From contig JAQXDJ010000031.1 in the NCBI GenBank assembly GCA_029251425.1, positions 1 through 37,908 on the forward strand: a stretch of 37,908 bases of DNA, given 5' to 3'. Shown piece by piece: positions 18,088-27,876 of this stretch (positions within the stretch are counted from its first letter, which is position 1; each line of letters begins with the position of its first letter). Made by a program: the position numbers and the translations under genes. The notes below the pieces were generated by a model, which saw only the letters and a list, made by a program, of their open reading frames with translations, made no database searches and was not told where the DNA came from. The DNA comes from Vicingaceae bacterium. Its GTDB lineage: Bacteria > Bacteroidota > Bacteroidia > Flavobacteriales_E > Vicingaceae.

Positions 18088-18441
18088 TTATAATTCTTCG
18101 AGCTCTTTTTGTACTTTTTTTGTTAATGATTTAACCACCAAACTGTAAGAGTCATCTATTAGTTCAAAAATCAACTTATCAGAAATACCTCCGAGTAAAG
18201 AAACACTGTTCCAGTGTCTTTTACTCATATGATAAGCCCCAGTTATTCCTTCATACTCTTCTCTTAATTCAACCGCTATTTCTGGATCACATTTTAAGTT
18301 TATAAAATCAAATTTTTCAATTCCAGTGAGAGCAAACATTTTATTCATCACCTTAAAAACTAATGTTTTTTCATCAAAAGGAAAGCTTTCTGTTACTCCT
18401 TTTTTTGAAATGCAAAAGTCTCTATATTGTTCAATATTCAT
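18088..18441 (-). CDS. MmcQ/YjbR family DNA-binding protein
   Basis: YRDFCISKKGVTESFPFDEKTLVFKVMNKMFALTG, YHMSKRHWNSVSL, DDSYSLVVKSLTKK. Confidence 0.92.
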   Translation of the reverse strand: MNIEQYRDFCISKKGVTESFPFDEKTLVFKVMNKMFALTGIEKFDFINLKCDPEIAVELREEYEGITGAYHMSKRHWNSVSLLGGISDKLIFELIDDSYSLVVKSLTKKVQKELEEL

Positions 18442-18908
18442 TTTTTATACTTGTACGGCAGCACTTTAGAGTATTTATCTTTAGAAATAACAATCATTGA
18501 GTGCATATTTCTTATTTCTGGTATTGGTGTTAATTTCTCTTTAACTAAAACATCAAAAGCAATAATGTCTTTAACCATTATTTTTAATAAGTAATCTGCT
18601 TGCCCAGTAACATTATAGCACTCTAAAACTTCATCAATTTCATTAATCTGATCAATAAAATTAGTGATTGCATTGTCTCTTTGTCTGATTAAAGATATCT
18701 GCATAAAAGCAGAAATTCCTAACTCTAATTTAGACTCATCTACTAACGCATGATAACTTTGAATAAAACCATTAGACTCTAATTTTTTTACTCGCTCTAA
18801 TGTTGGTGCTGGAGATAATCCAATATCTTTAGAAAGTTGAAGGTTGGTAATTTTACCGTTTTCCTGCAGTCTTTTTAATATACTTAAATCTAATTCGTCT
18901 AACTTCAT
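18438..18908 (-). CDS. Lrp/AsnC family transcriptional regulator
   Basis: LDELDLSILKRLQENGKITNLQLSKDIGLSPAPTLERVKKLESNGFI HTH plus RAM-like C-terminal domain; 4-bp overlap with the YjbR gene. Confidence 0.94.
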   Translation of the reverse strand: MKLDELDLSILKRLQENGKITNLQLSKDIGLSPAPTLERVKKLESNGFIQSYHALVDESKLELGISAFMQISLIRQRDNAITNFIDQINEIDEVLECYNVTGQADYLLKIMVKDIIAFDVLVKEKLTPIPEIRNMHSMIVISKDKYSKVLPYKYKK

Positions 18909-18940
18909 TTTACCTTTTTTAAAATATTCTGTTAATAAAT

Positions 18941-18948
18941 CAAAAATA
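18941..18948 (-). promoter_or_regulatory. -7 box TATTTTTG upstream of the lrp-like gene
   Basis: CAAAAATA on + strand; TTTG element about 16 nt further upstream on the minus strand. Confidence 0.4.
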
Positions 18949-18989
18949 ACGAAATTAAAATTGGCAAAACCAAGCTGTAAGTTAAATTT

Positions 18990-19739
18990 TTAAGGCAAAA
19001 TATGGTACAATATTGGTTTGCTAGGCGAAGCATCATTCTCAAAACTTGCAATCTGAATATTTAAAAAGTAAGTTCCATCTGCTATAGAATCGGGAACAAA
19101 TATTAATTCAGTAATCGTTCTTTGGGCTTGTGTATTATTAGGGTATTCCCAAAATGTATGATGAGAAATTAGCTCCCCACCATCTTCTTCTTTATCAACA
19201 GACGGAGTGTCTATTAACAAGTGTTCTATGCTGTTGTCAATTAAATATTGAATTGCTTTATCTTCTACAAAAGTTGGATTTGTACTAGAGTATTGTTTTG
19301 ATAGTTTTTCTTTTGAGTTTGGAAGTGTTCTAATAATAATAGCTTTTGCATTATTGTTATTAAAAACATTTTTAATTTGAGGCAAAGTAATAATATAATC
19401 TTCTCCTTTTTGTTCAGGAGTAATACTTACAAGGTTTCCTAAAAAAAAGAACTGCTTTAGGCATTTGTTAATCGTATAAGGCTCTTTACTAATATGCCCA
19501 ACACACTCTGTGTGTGTTCCATGTCCATGTGGATTAAAATAGATGTTACGAAAGTTAACCGCACCACCTAGGTTTACATCTCCAACAAATCCATTTTCCA
19601 TAACGGGTTCAAATCTTGGCTCATTAACGTACCAAGCTGTTGGGTTTGTTTTGTCTGCCCTTAAGCCCATAGAAATATCAAGAGGTTGTGACAAGTCTAT
19701 TTCATATGTTTTGTTGTTGTGATTTATTGTTGTTTTCAT
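18990..19739 (-). CDS. Cyclase family protein (kynurenine formamidase-like metal hydrolase)
   Basis: Metal-binding HGHGTHTECVGHI motif, LIDTPSVD, HHTFW. Confidence 0.88.
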   Translation of the reverse strand: MKTTINHNNKTYEIDLSQPLDISMGLRADKTNPTAWYVNEPRFEPVMENGFVGDVNLGGAVNFRNIYFNPHGHGTHTECVGHISKEPYTINKCLKQFFFLGNLVSITPEQKGEDYIITLPQIKNVFNNNNAKAIIIRTLPNSKEKLSKQYSSTNPTFVEDKAIQYLIDNSIEHLLIDTPSVDKEEDGGELISHHTFWEYPNNTQAQRTITELIFVPDSIADGTYFLNIQIASFENDASPSKPILYHILP

Positions 19740-19742
19740 TTT

Positions 19743-20042
19743 TTAGATTTGATAGTAAAGTATAAGTAGCAAAAACATAAAAACGGAAAGCCCTATTGAC
19801 ATAACGCCTCCCCATATAAATTCTTTTTTCTTTTTTATAAGTCCAAACATTATGAACCCAACCCAAATAACATGAATCCAATTGTAGCAAAGAAGAAGTA
19901 TTATTCCTTTAGAAAGAATGATAAAAAACTCGCCTATTCCTTGTTCAAAAATTTTACTATTTACTAAAAACAAAATGAGAAATACAGCGTATATAATGGT
20001 TAGCAAAATATTAAGTCCCATTATTTTAAACCGTACTTTCAT
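19743..20042 (-). CDS. Small (99 aa) membrane protein of unknown function
   Basis: Three hydrophobic segments; 3 bp from the cyclase gene and adjacent to hemW, same strand. Confidence 0.65.
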   Translation of the reverse strand: MKVRFKIMGLNILLTIIYAVFLILFLVNSKIFEQGIGEFFIILSKGIILLLCYNWIHVIWVGFIMFGLIKKKKEFIWGGVMSIGLSVFMFLLLILYYQI

Positions 20043-21167
20043 CTATATATAAAATAAATCTGAAGTAATTTTATCAGCAATAAAAATTCCTTCCTGTGTT
20101 AATGTTATCTTATTATTATCGGTTTGAAGATAAGAAGAATTCAGGTAATGTTTTATTTCTTTTTGAAAATGAGCGTTTAGTTTCTTATTAAAATTGGTTT
20201 GAATATAATCTAAATCAACCCCCCAAATTGTTCTTAACCGTGTTAAAACATATTCATTAAAAGCTGTTTTTTCATCAATATCTTCTTCTTCAAAATAACA
20301 CTCATTATTATTTAAAGCTTTAATGTATTTGATGTTGTTCGCAACATTCCAGACTCTCTTTTCAGCTATGTAAGAATGAGCTGAAGGTCCTATTCCCAAA
20401 TACTGTTCTCCTTTCCAATAGTTACTGTTGTGTTGTGAATAAAAACCTTCTTTCCCAAAGTTAGACACCTCATATTGTGTCATTCCGAAAGTTGTTGTTT
20501 TTTCAATTAACATTTTAAACTGACGAATCATTTTTTCATCATTTAATTTTGGTAATTGACCCAACTCTATTTGGTGTGCAAGCTTTGTTTTTGGTTCAAC
20601 CGTTAGCCCGTAAGCAGAAAGGTGAGGAACATTAAATGTTGCTATTTTTTGCAGGTTATCTAACCAAATATTATCGGTTGATATTGGTGACCCATAAATT
20701 AAATCGATGGTGATGTTTTCAAACCCAACATCCTGACTTCTTTTTATGCTTGCTTCAGCCTCGTTGGAATTGTGTGCTCTATTAAAAAATTCCAGTTCGT
20801 TATTGTTAAACGATTGAACACCTATACTTAACCTGTTAACCCCAGAACCCTCCAACTCTTGTAACTTTTTTTGTGTTAAATCATCAGGATTGCACTCTAG
20901 TGTAAACTCAATATTGGAGGCAACAATATAGTTCTTATAAATCGATTCAACAATTCGTTTCAAATCATCACCAGTCAATAAGCTTGGTGTTCCTCCTCCA
21001 AAATAAATGGTATTTATTTTATTAGTAAGCTGCTCTTTTCTGTTTGCTATTTCTGTAACAATTCCGCTAACTAAGTCCGTTTTATTTTTTAAAGATGTTG
21101 AAAAATGAAAGTCACAATAACTACAACTTTGCTTACAAAATGGAATATGGATGTATATTCCGGCCAC
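20043..21167 (-). CDS. hemW: Radical SAM family heme chaperone HemW
   Basis: MAGIYIHIPFCKQSCSYCDFHF (CxxxCxxC followed by DF rather than a fourth Cys), YFGGGTPSLL, EFTLECNPDDL, RLSIGVQSF. Confidence 0.94.
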   Translation of the reverse strand: MAGIYIHIPFCKQSCSYCDFHFSTSLKNKTDLVSGIVTEIANRKEQLTNKINTIYFGGGTPSLLTGDDLKRIVESIYKNYIVASNIEFTLECNPDDLTQKKLQELEGSGVNRLSIGVQSFNNNELEFFNRAHNSNEAEASIKRSQDVGFENITIDLIYGSPISTDNIWLDNLQKIATFNVPHLSAYGLTVEPKTKLAHQIELGQLPKLNDEKMIRQFKMLIEKTTTFGMTQYEVSNFGKEGFYSQHNSNYWKGEQYLGIGPSAHSYIAEKRVWNVANNIKYIKALNNNECYFEEEDIDEKTAFNEYVLTRLRTIWGVDLDYIQTNFNKKLNAHFQKEIKHYLNSSYLQTDNNKITLTQEGIFIADKITSDLFYI

Positions 21168-21169
21168 GC

Positions 21170-22693
21170 TTATTTATTCAAAACAATTCTAAAGGTTGTA
21201 CCAGTAGCATCCGATTGTTTTACGAATATTTTTCCCTCATGATAGTTTTCTACTATTCGTTTTACCAATGACAACCCTAACCCCCAACCTCTTTGTTTTG
21301 TAGTAAACCCAGGCTCAAAAACAGTTTTATGTTGTGCCCTAGGTATTCCTGTTCCAGTATCAGAAATATCAATATAAACAAACTGACTTTGGTCTGTAAT
21401 ACAAATGTTAATGTTTCCCTCTCCCTTCATCGCATCAACAGCATTTTTAATCAAGTTCTCTAACACCCAACTAAATAAAGAGGGGTTTAGTTTTGCTTCA
21501 ATTTGCGCATTGTTTTGAGTGGTAAATGTGATGTTTATTTTTTTAGAAATCCTAACTTTTAAATAACTTAAAGAGTCGTTTATTACTTTATTTAGGTTTT
21601 CTGTTTCTAATTTTGGTATCGATCCTATTTTAGAAAAACGCTCGGTAATTGTTTCTAAACGAGTAATATCTTTTGACAGTTCGTTAATGGTATTCTCATC
21701 AACATCTTTTAATTTTAAATACTCCACCCAAGCCATTAAAGATGACAGTGGCGTTCCTAATTGGTGTGCTGTTTCTTTAGCCATACCAACCCAAACCTGG
21801 TTTTGTTCAACTTTACGAGAGGTGCTAAACAAGTAGTAAGAAATCAACAAAAACAATGCAATTATCAAAATCTGAAAGTATGGGTAGTACTTTAATTGTT
21901 GTAATAATTCTGAATCTGAATAAAAAATATAATTAACCGTATTGTTGTTTATTGTGATGGTGATTGGCTCATTTTCAACTCTCATCTCTTCAATTGTTGC
22001 CAATAAAAAATCTTGACCAACATTAGAATCTCCCCCTTTTAGATTTCCATACTCTTTTATTTCTGTTTGAGAACTGTCTGTGTAAATTACTGGAACAGAG
22101 GCTGAATTGATAACAATTTCTGAAATAAACGATTTTATTAAATCATCTAAAACAATTTTAAGTTCCGAAAATATTTTTGAATCTTTATAGTATAATTTTT
22201 GAACAACAGTATGCCTCCCAACCTTATACGATAGATCTATTGGCTTATTTTGACTCTGACGCATTTTGTCCAATTCATCTTTTAAAAACTGAGCAGTATC
22301 GACACCCTCTTCAATATCAAAATTTCTGTATGTATTTATCTTTTCATTTTCATCTACAACCAAAACGGGTATGGTAGTATTTCTGCCAATTATGTTTAAA
22401 TAAAACGTTAAATCTGTATGGTTGTCAGAAGTAGCCAAACGCTTATTCGCTTCTGCCCAAAGCTCAATTTTATTCCGCTCTTCATTAGATAGTTTGCTAA
22501 AAAGCTCTCCGGTATAATTCACCAAAGTTGCTTTATTTTGTATGGCCTCTGCCCACAATTGAACCTTGTTTCGTTCTTCTGAAGAAATTTTTTGAACCAC
22601 AACATTGGTGTACCACAAAGAGGCAATAATTATAATTACTGCAGCTCCTGCCAAAAGCAGTTTCCATTGTTGTTTTTTAGAATAAATATTCAA
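21170..22693 (-). CDS. Membrane sensor histidine kinase
   Basis: Two TM segments flanking a roughly 240-aa extracytoplasmic region; H-box AKETAHQLGTPLSSLMAW, N-box NLIKNAVDAMKG, G-boxes DTGTGIP and GWGLGLSLVKRIV. Confidence 0.94.
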   Translation of the reverse strand: MNIYSKKQQWKLLLAGAAVIIIIASLWYTNVVVQKISSEERNKVQLWAEAIQNKATLVNYTGELFSKLSNEERNKIELWAEANKRLATSDNHTDLTFYLNIIGRNTTIPVLVVDENEKINTYRNFDIEEGVDTAQFLKDELDKMRQSQNKPIDLSYKVGRHTVVQKLYYKDSKIFSELKIVLDDLIKSFISEIVINSASVPVIYTDSSQTEIKEYGNLKGGDSNVGQDFLLATIEEMRVENEPITITINNNTVNYIFYSDSELLQQLKYYPYFQILIIALFLLISYYLFSTSRKVEQNQVWVGMAKETAHQLGTPLSSLMAWVEYLKLKDVDENTINELSKDITRLETITERFSKIGSIPKLETENLNKVINDSLSYLKVRISKKINITFTTQNNAQIEAKLNPSLFSWVLENLIKNAVDAMKGEGNINICITDQSQFVYIDISDTGTGIPRAQHKTVFEPGFTTKQRGWGLGLSLVKRIVENYHEGKIFVKQSDATGTTFRIVLNK

Positions 22694-22787
22694 CCTAAGG
22701 GTTATTTTTATGTTGTGCGCCTAATTAGGACGTGTGAAAGTAATAAATAGTTATAAAAAAGTTAGGCTCATTATAAAATAATAATTT

Positions 22788-24008
22788 CTATCGCTTAAAA
22801 ACCTTAAATGTTTCCTGTTTGGTTTCAGAAACTACTTTTACAAAATAAACTCCTTGGTTTAAGGGTTGTAGTTTTAAATTAACGGTTTTAGTCTTATTTA
22901 CTTTCTTTGTCTGAAGAATTTTACCCAATACATCATAAACCAAAACAGTTAATTCTTCTTCTCTTTTGTTTGAGGAGAAATTAAACTGGTTTTTCGAGAA
23001 AAACCCTTTCCAGTTGTTTTTCACCTCCAACTCTTCCGAACCAACATTAACAGGAATACTTACTTTTAAAACTACAGGCAAATGATCTGACATGTAATAA
23101 AGCGCATCAATTACATTGCTTGGTGCAGCATTGTTTGTTCCTGAATTAATTGATTGGTTAAAATGATTACCATCGTTACCAACAGCGGTATAAGAACCCG
23201 GCACATAAGTTAGCCCTTGAGTCCCAGTTTGTAATTGATCATTAAAAAATATAAAGTCAAAACGGTCATCCATCCCCCCAGAAGCACCACCATCCCCAAT
23301 GCTCGAAGAACGAGTACTTTGCGTATGAATACTTGCAAAAGAAGAATTATTATTCCAACTTCCAGGAGAAGAAATAGGGTCTAACAAAGGAACATTTCCT
23401 CCATTTAAAATTGTATTGTAGGCAGGTTCTGCGCTTGTATATAAATTAAAATCACCTCCTAAAATCACATTTTCGAGATCAGCTCGTGAATCTAAATAAT
23501 TTTTAAAAACACCTGCTTCCTGGTTTCTTTTTTGCTCATTAGTAACTCCAGAACTGGCTTTTAAGTGTGCAGAATAGCAAAAAATAAAAACAGTATCAGA
23601 GCTGGCTGTCATGTTTGGTGCTTTATAATACAACACGTACTCACTAATGTTTCTTAAGGCTGTTGGTATTTCTTTTTGACTATACAAAACAAGTTTGTCA
23701 GAGTTAAAATACAACATGTTGTTCGTGTCTGGTCCCGAAAAAAATGTTGCTCGTAAATAATTTGTAACACCATCAACATTTAATGCGTCCGTTAAAATTG
23801 TTGTTGCACCAGCAGAAGATTCCAGCTCATTTATTAAAAAAATATCGGGCTGAACATGTTTGATAATCGGTTTTAGTGTGTCTGCTTTTGAAGTGTTAGA
23901 TGACGGATAATTTAACACGTTATAAGTCATAACAGTTAAAGTGTCTTGGGAGTTAGCTCCAAGCGCCAAACTCAGTAATATAATAAACAAAACTATTCTC
24001 ATCATCAA
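22788..24008 (-). CDS. Secreted endonuclease/exonuclease/phosphatase (EEP) family protein with T9SS C-terminal sorting domain
   Basis: Signal peptide; EEP motifs TYNVLNY, INELES, LGGDFN, SDHLPVVL; C-terminal LTVLVYDVLGKILQTKKV...LQPLNQGVYFVKVVSETKQETFKVFKR resembles T9SS type A. Confidence 0.92.
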   Translation of the reverse strand: MMMRIVLFIILLSLALGANSQDTLTVMTYNVLNYPSSNTSKADTLKPIIKHVQPDIFLINELESSAGATTILTDALNVDGVTNYLRATFFSGPDTNNMLYFNSDKLVLYSQKEIPTALRNISEYVLYYKAPNMTASSDTVFIFCYSAHLKASSGVTNEQKRNQEAGVFKNYLDSRADLENVILGGDFNLYTSAEPAYNTILNGGNVPLLDPISSPGSWNNNSSFASIHTQSTRSSSIGDGGASGGMDDRFDFIFFNDQLQTGTQGLTYVPGSYTAVGNDGNHFNQSINSGTNNAAPSNVIDALYYMSDHLPVVLKVSIPVNVGSEELEVKNNWKGFFSKNQFNFSSNKREEELTVLVYDVLGKILQTKKVNKTKTVNLKLQPLNQGVYFVKVVSETKQETFKVFKR

Positions 24009-24011
24009 TAA

Positions 24012-25076
24012 TTATTTCAAGGGGTTGTCAAGTTCTTTAATTAAAAACATATAAACCGGAAAGTGGTCACTATAGCCGCCCACATAAGTTCCAAAAGAAT
24101 AAGTTCTATAAGGGTACCCTTTGTATCGGCCTTCAGTACTTTTTAAATAAGGCTTATTAAACACCTTTGATTTATAAAGTTTAAAAGAGGAGTAGTCTTT
24201 TCCTAAAAGAGGTTTAGACACCATGATTTGATCAAACAAATTCCATGCATCGCGATAAGCCAAAGTCCCTATCCCTTTTTTATAATAACTTTCCCAGGGA
24301 TTAAACAGATCTCCTTTTCCTAGTTTTTCCTCTTTTCCGTTTCCTCGTAAATGTTTTTTTACACTTTCATCTACAGGGTCATCATTTAAATCTCCCATAT
24401 AAAATACTTTTGTTTTAGGGTCATTCTTTTGTAAAGAATCAACAATCATTCTACCTAATTTTGCCGCAGAGGCCCTTCTTGGTTTACTTCTTTTTTCACC
24501 ACCTCTACGTGATGGCCAATGTGCTACAATTACATGAATTTTTTCCCCATTTAACAACCCACTTACGAGTAGTTGATCCCTTGTGTAAAATGTTGTATCA
24601 ATATTTCTTAAAGAAAAGCTTTTGCTAGATGTAACTTCAAAATACTTGGGGTTATATAATAGGCCAACATCAATTCCTCTTCTGTCTGGAGAATCATAAT
24701 GAACTACCTGGTAGTTTCTGTTTTTAATGCTTTCTGATTTTACTAAATCTTCTAAAACACTTTTATTTTCAACCTCTGAAACTCCTAAAATTGCAACTCC
24801 GTCTGGTGTTATTTCTGTTCCGATTTCACCAATAACTTTAGCCATGTTTACCAACTTTTCTTGATAATGCTCTGATGTCCACGCTTTATTCCCTTTTGGC
24901 GTAAAGTCCTCTTGTAAAATTTTATTTGGATCTGGATCAATTAATGTATCAAAAAGGTTTTCTAAATTATAAAACCCAATTCCTGTAACTAAATATTCCT
25001 TTTTTTGCTCTTGTGAAAATGTATTCCCTAAGATAGCGGTAGCAAGGATTATTGATAAAATAAAGTGTTTCTTCAT
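24012..25076 (-). CDS. Secreted endonuclease/exonuclease/phosphatase (EEP) family protein
   Basis: MKKHFILSIILATAILGNTFSQ signal peptide starting at 25076 (track start 25145 appears too long); EEP motifs FYNLENLFD, LGVSEVEN, AHWPSRRGG, MGDLNDDP, YSDHFPVYM. Confidence 0.92.
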   Translation of the reverse strand: MKKHFILSIILATAILGNTFSQEQKKEYLVTGIGFYNLENLFDTLIDPDPNKILQEDFTPKGNKAWTSEHYQEKLVNMAKVIGEIGTEITPDGVAILGVSEVENKSVLEDLVKSESIKNRNYQVVHYDSPDRRGIDVGLLYNPKYFEVTSSKSFSLRNIDTTFYTRDQLLVSGLLNGEKIHVIVAHWPSRRGGEKRSKPRRASAAKLGRMIVDSLQKNDPKTKVFYMGDLNDDPVDESVKKHLRGNGKEEKLGKGDLFNPWESYYKKGIGTLAYRDAWNLFDQIMVSKPLLGKDYSSFKLYKSKVFNKPYLKSTEGRYKGYPYRTYSFGTYVGGYSDHFPVYMFLIKELDNPLK

Positions 25077-25320
25077 TGTATATTTTTTTGCAAAGTAACT
25101 AATTTCAAATTTATGGTTTTTGTTTTGTTCAATTCTCAATGTCAATTTTCTGTTAACTAATTATCAACAATTTAGTTGTTTTGAATATTTTATCATTTTT
25201 AAAACTTAATTTTGATTTGTTGTTTATTTCTTTATAATTAACAGCAAAAAGTGAACACCCTATGAAGCATTCCAACTAAGTCTTCAAACCGCTTTATTTT
25301 TATACTTTTTTATAACACAA

Positions 25321-27855
25321 ATGAGAATAATAAAAATATTATCGGCAACTGTTGTTTTTACAACGCTTTCAGCAAGTGCACAAACAACACCATCTTCTAT
25401 TTCAAATGAAGATAGTACCGAAAATGCAACAACTATACCAGCCTTCACAACATCGTTAGATTTATTAGAGGGTGATGCGCAAGCTCAAGATGTTTCAGGT
25501 CTATTACAATCTTCAAGAGATGTTTTTTCAAATATCGCTGGATTTAATTTTAGTGCTGCTCGTTACCGAGTTAGAGGTTATGATTCTGAAAACTTTTCTG
25601 TAAGTATGAATGGTGTTTCACTAAATGAACCGGAAGGAGGGAGAGCTATTTGGGCTTTTTGGGGTGGTCTAAATGATATTACACGAACTCAGGAGTCAAA
25701 GGCAGGAATTAGCTCTTCTCCATATAGTTTTGGAGGTATTGGAGGATTTTCAAACATTGACTCTAGAGCAACAGCTGTAAGAAAAGGAACGAGAATTTCT
25801 TATGCGTCTGCGAATAGATCTTACCGAAACCGTGTTATGGTTACACACTCTACCGGAATGATGGAGAATGGTTTTGCAATTGCAGTATCTGCATCTAAAA
25901 GGTGGGCTGGAGAAGGTTATATTGATGGGACTTTTTATGATGGAGGTAGTTATTTACTTTCTATAGAAAAAAAGATTAATGACAAACACACCATCGGTTT
26001 GGTTGGATATGGAGCTCCCACAGCAAGAGGAAAGCGAAGTATTTCTACACAAGAAGCCTACGATTTAACTGGAAACAATTACTATAATTCATATTGGGGG
26101 TATCAAAACGGAAAAAAAAGAAACTCAAGAATTAGAACAAACCACAAGCCTAGAATTATGTTAAATCATTATTTTAAGGTTAATGAGAAAACAAATATTA
26201 ATACTTCTACTTATTACTCTTTCGGAAAAGAAGGAAATACGAGATTAAATTGGTACAGTGCTGCAGATCCTCGCCCTGATTATTACAGAAACCTTCCTAG
26301 TTACTATAACAATCCTGGGGATGAATTTTTATTTGAACAACAAACCAACCTTTGGGAGTCTAATGACCCATTAGCAACACAACTTGATTTTGATCAAATG
26401 TATTTTGCAAACACTAAAAACCTTTTTACACTTTCTAATGCTGATGGTGTCGCTGGGAATAGTGTTACAGGAAATCGTGCAAAATATATAATTGAAGAGG
26501 CGAGAAAAGATGTTACACACTATGGGGTTAACATGAATGCTTCCCATAAACACAGTGAGCAAATAATGATAAATGGTGGTTTAGATGTAAGTATTTATAA
26601 AAGCAATAACTATAAATTAATAGACGACCTTTTAGGTGCTGATTTTTGGGTAGATGTTGATCAGTTTGCTGAAAGAGATTTTGCTGATGAAACTATTGCT
26701 CAAAGCGACATAAACAATCCCAACAGAATCGTTAAAGAAGGCGATCGTTTTGGGTATGATTATGATATAAACATAAACACATATAAAGGTTTTGGTCAAA
26801 TTGAAGGAACCTCAAAAAAGATAGATTGGTTTGCGGCCCTATCTTTAACAAGTACTTCTTTTTGGAGAACAGGAAACTATCAAAATGGTTTGTTTCCAGA
26901 CAACTCACTAGGTGATTCGGAAAAACAAAGTTTTTTTAATTATGGAATTAAAGGTGGTGCTATTTACAAACTATCAGGAAGACATTTGATTCGATTAAAT
27001 GGGGCACATTTAACAAGAGCTCCCTTTTCAAGAACTGCATTTGTCTCTCCAAGAACAAGAGATCAAGTTGTGCCAGACCTAGAAAGTGAAAAATTAATGT
27101 CTGGAGACATTAGTTACCTTGTTCGTTACCCTAAATTAAAAGCAAGAGCAACTCTGTTTCACACAACACTTAAGGATAAAACTTGGAGCAGAAGTTTTTA
27201 TAATGATGAATTAAACACTTTTGTTAACTATATGATGACTGGAGTTGATCAGGTTTTCACTGGCCTTGAATTTGGTGCTGAAGCAAATGTTACATCAACA
27301 ATTATAGTGACTGGAGCTTTTGCAACGGGAAAATTTCTTTATGACTCAAGACCTACCGCAACTATTATTCAAGACAACTCAACAGAGCTGCTTGCTGAAG
27401 ACAAAACTGTTTATTTTAAAAACTTTAGAATTGGAGGAATCCCCCAAACAGCAGCTTCAATTGGTGTACAATACAGGTCTCCTAAATATTGGTTTGTGGG
27501 TACTAACTTTAACTATTTTGCAGACATCTATTTAGATGCTAACCCCGACAGAAGAACAGAAGAGGCTATTTCTAAATATGTTTCTTCAGACCCTCAGGTT
27601 AGTGAAATTGTTGACCAAACAAAACTAGACAACGATTACACACTTAACTTGTTTGCTGGAAAATCGTGGAAATTAAAGGATAAATACTTTATTAGATTAA
27701 ACGTTAACGTTAACAATGTTTTGGATAATACAGATTTCCAAACGGGTGGTTTTGAACAATTAAGGTACGATCAAAACGAAATAGGAAAGTTTCCACCAAT
27801 GATAGGTTATATGTTGGGAAGAACATATTTTGCAATGGTTAGTTTATCTTTTTAA
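25321..27855 (+). CDS. TonB-dependent receptor
   Basis: Signal peptide, plug-like segment SGLLQSSRDVFSNIAGFNFSAARYRVRGYDSENFSVSMNGVSLNEPEGG, long beta-rich barrel ending in aromatic GRTYFAMVSLSF. Confidence 0.94.
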   Translation: MRIIKILSATVVFTTLSASAQTTPSSISNEDSTENATTIPAFTTSLDLLEGDAQAQDVSGLLQSSRDVFSNIAGFNFSAARYRVRGYDSENFSVSMNGVSLNEPEGGRAIWAFWGGLNDITRTQESKAGISSSPYSFGGIGGFSNIDSRATAVRKGTRISYASANRSYRNRVMVTHSTGMMENGFAIAVSASKRWAGEGYIDGTFYDGGSYLLSIEKKINDKHTIGLVGYGAPTARGKRSISTQEAYDLTGNNYYNSYWGYQNGKKRNSRIRTNHKPRIMLNHYFKVNEKTNINTSTYYSFGKEGNTRLNWYSAADPRPDYYRNLPSYYNNPGDEFLFEQQTNLWESNDPLATQLDFDQMYFANTKNLFTLSNADGVAGNSVTGNRAKYIIEEARKDVTHYGVNMNASHKHSEQIMINGGLDVSIYKSNNYKLIDDLLGADFWVDVDQFAERDFADETIAQSDINNPNRIVKEGDRFGYDYDININTYKGFGQIEGTSKKIDWFAALSLTSTSFWRTGNYQNGLFPDNSLGDSEKQSFFNYGIKGGAIYKLSGRHLIRLNGAHLTRAPFSRTAFVSPRTRDQVVPDLESEKLMSGDISYLVRYPKLKARATLFHTTLKDKTWSRSFYNDELNTFVNYMMTGVDQVFTGLEFGAEANVTSTIIVTGAFATGKFLYDSRPTATIIQDNSTELLAEDKTVYFKNFRIGGIPQTAASIGVQYRSPKYWFVGTNFNYFADIYLDANPDRRTEEAISKYVSSDPQVSEIVDQTKLDNDYTLNLFAGKSWKLKDKYFIRLNVNVNNVLDNTDFQTGGFEQLRYDQNEIGKFPPMIGYMLGRTYFAMVSLSF

Positions 27856-27876
27856 CCCTGTAAATATTAAATTATT

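Noticed and set aside
19702-19890. 62-aa minus ORF overlapping the 99-aa membrane protein gene
   Set aside because: Out-of-frame overlap with 19743-20042; the latter has better spacing to its neighbours.
22720-22729. Perfect palindrome CCTAATTAGG upstream of the histidine kinase gene
   Set aside because: A single 10-bp palindrome in AT-rich DNA is expected by chance; no second copy or associated regulator seen.
25146-25320. Short inverted repeats (AACTAA...TTAGTT; AACAA...TTGTT) in the divergent nuclease/TonB intergenic region
   Set aside because: 5-6 bp arms in very AT-rich sequence; no confident operator or -33/-7 pair could be assigned by eye.
27320-27535. Plus-strand alternative-frame ORFs at 27320-27535, 28610-28900 and 32587-32811
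   Set aside because: Out-of-frame shadows of the TonB receptor, DUF5689 and acs genes.
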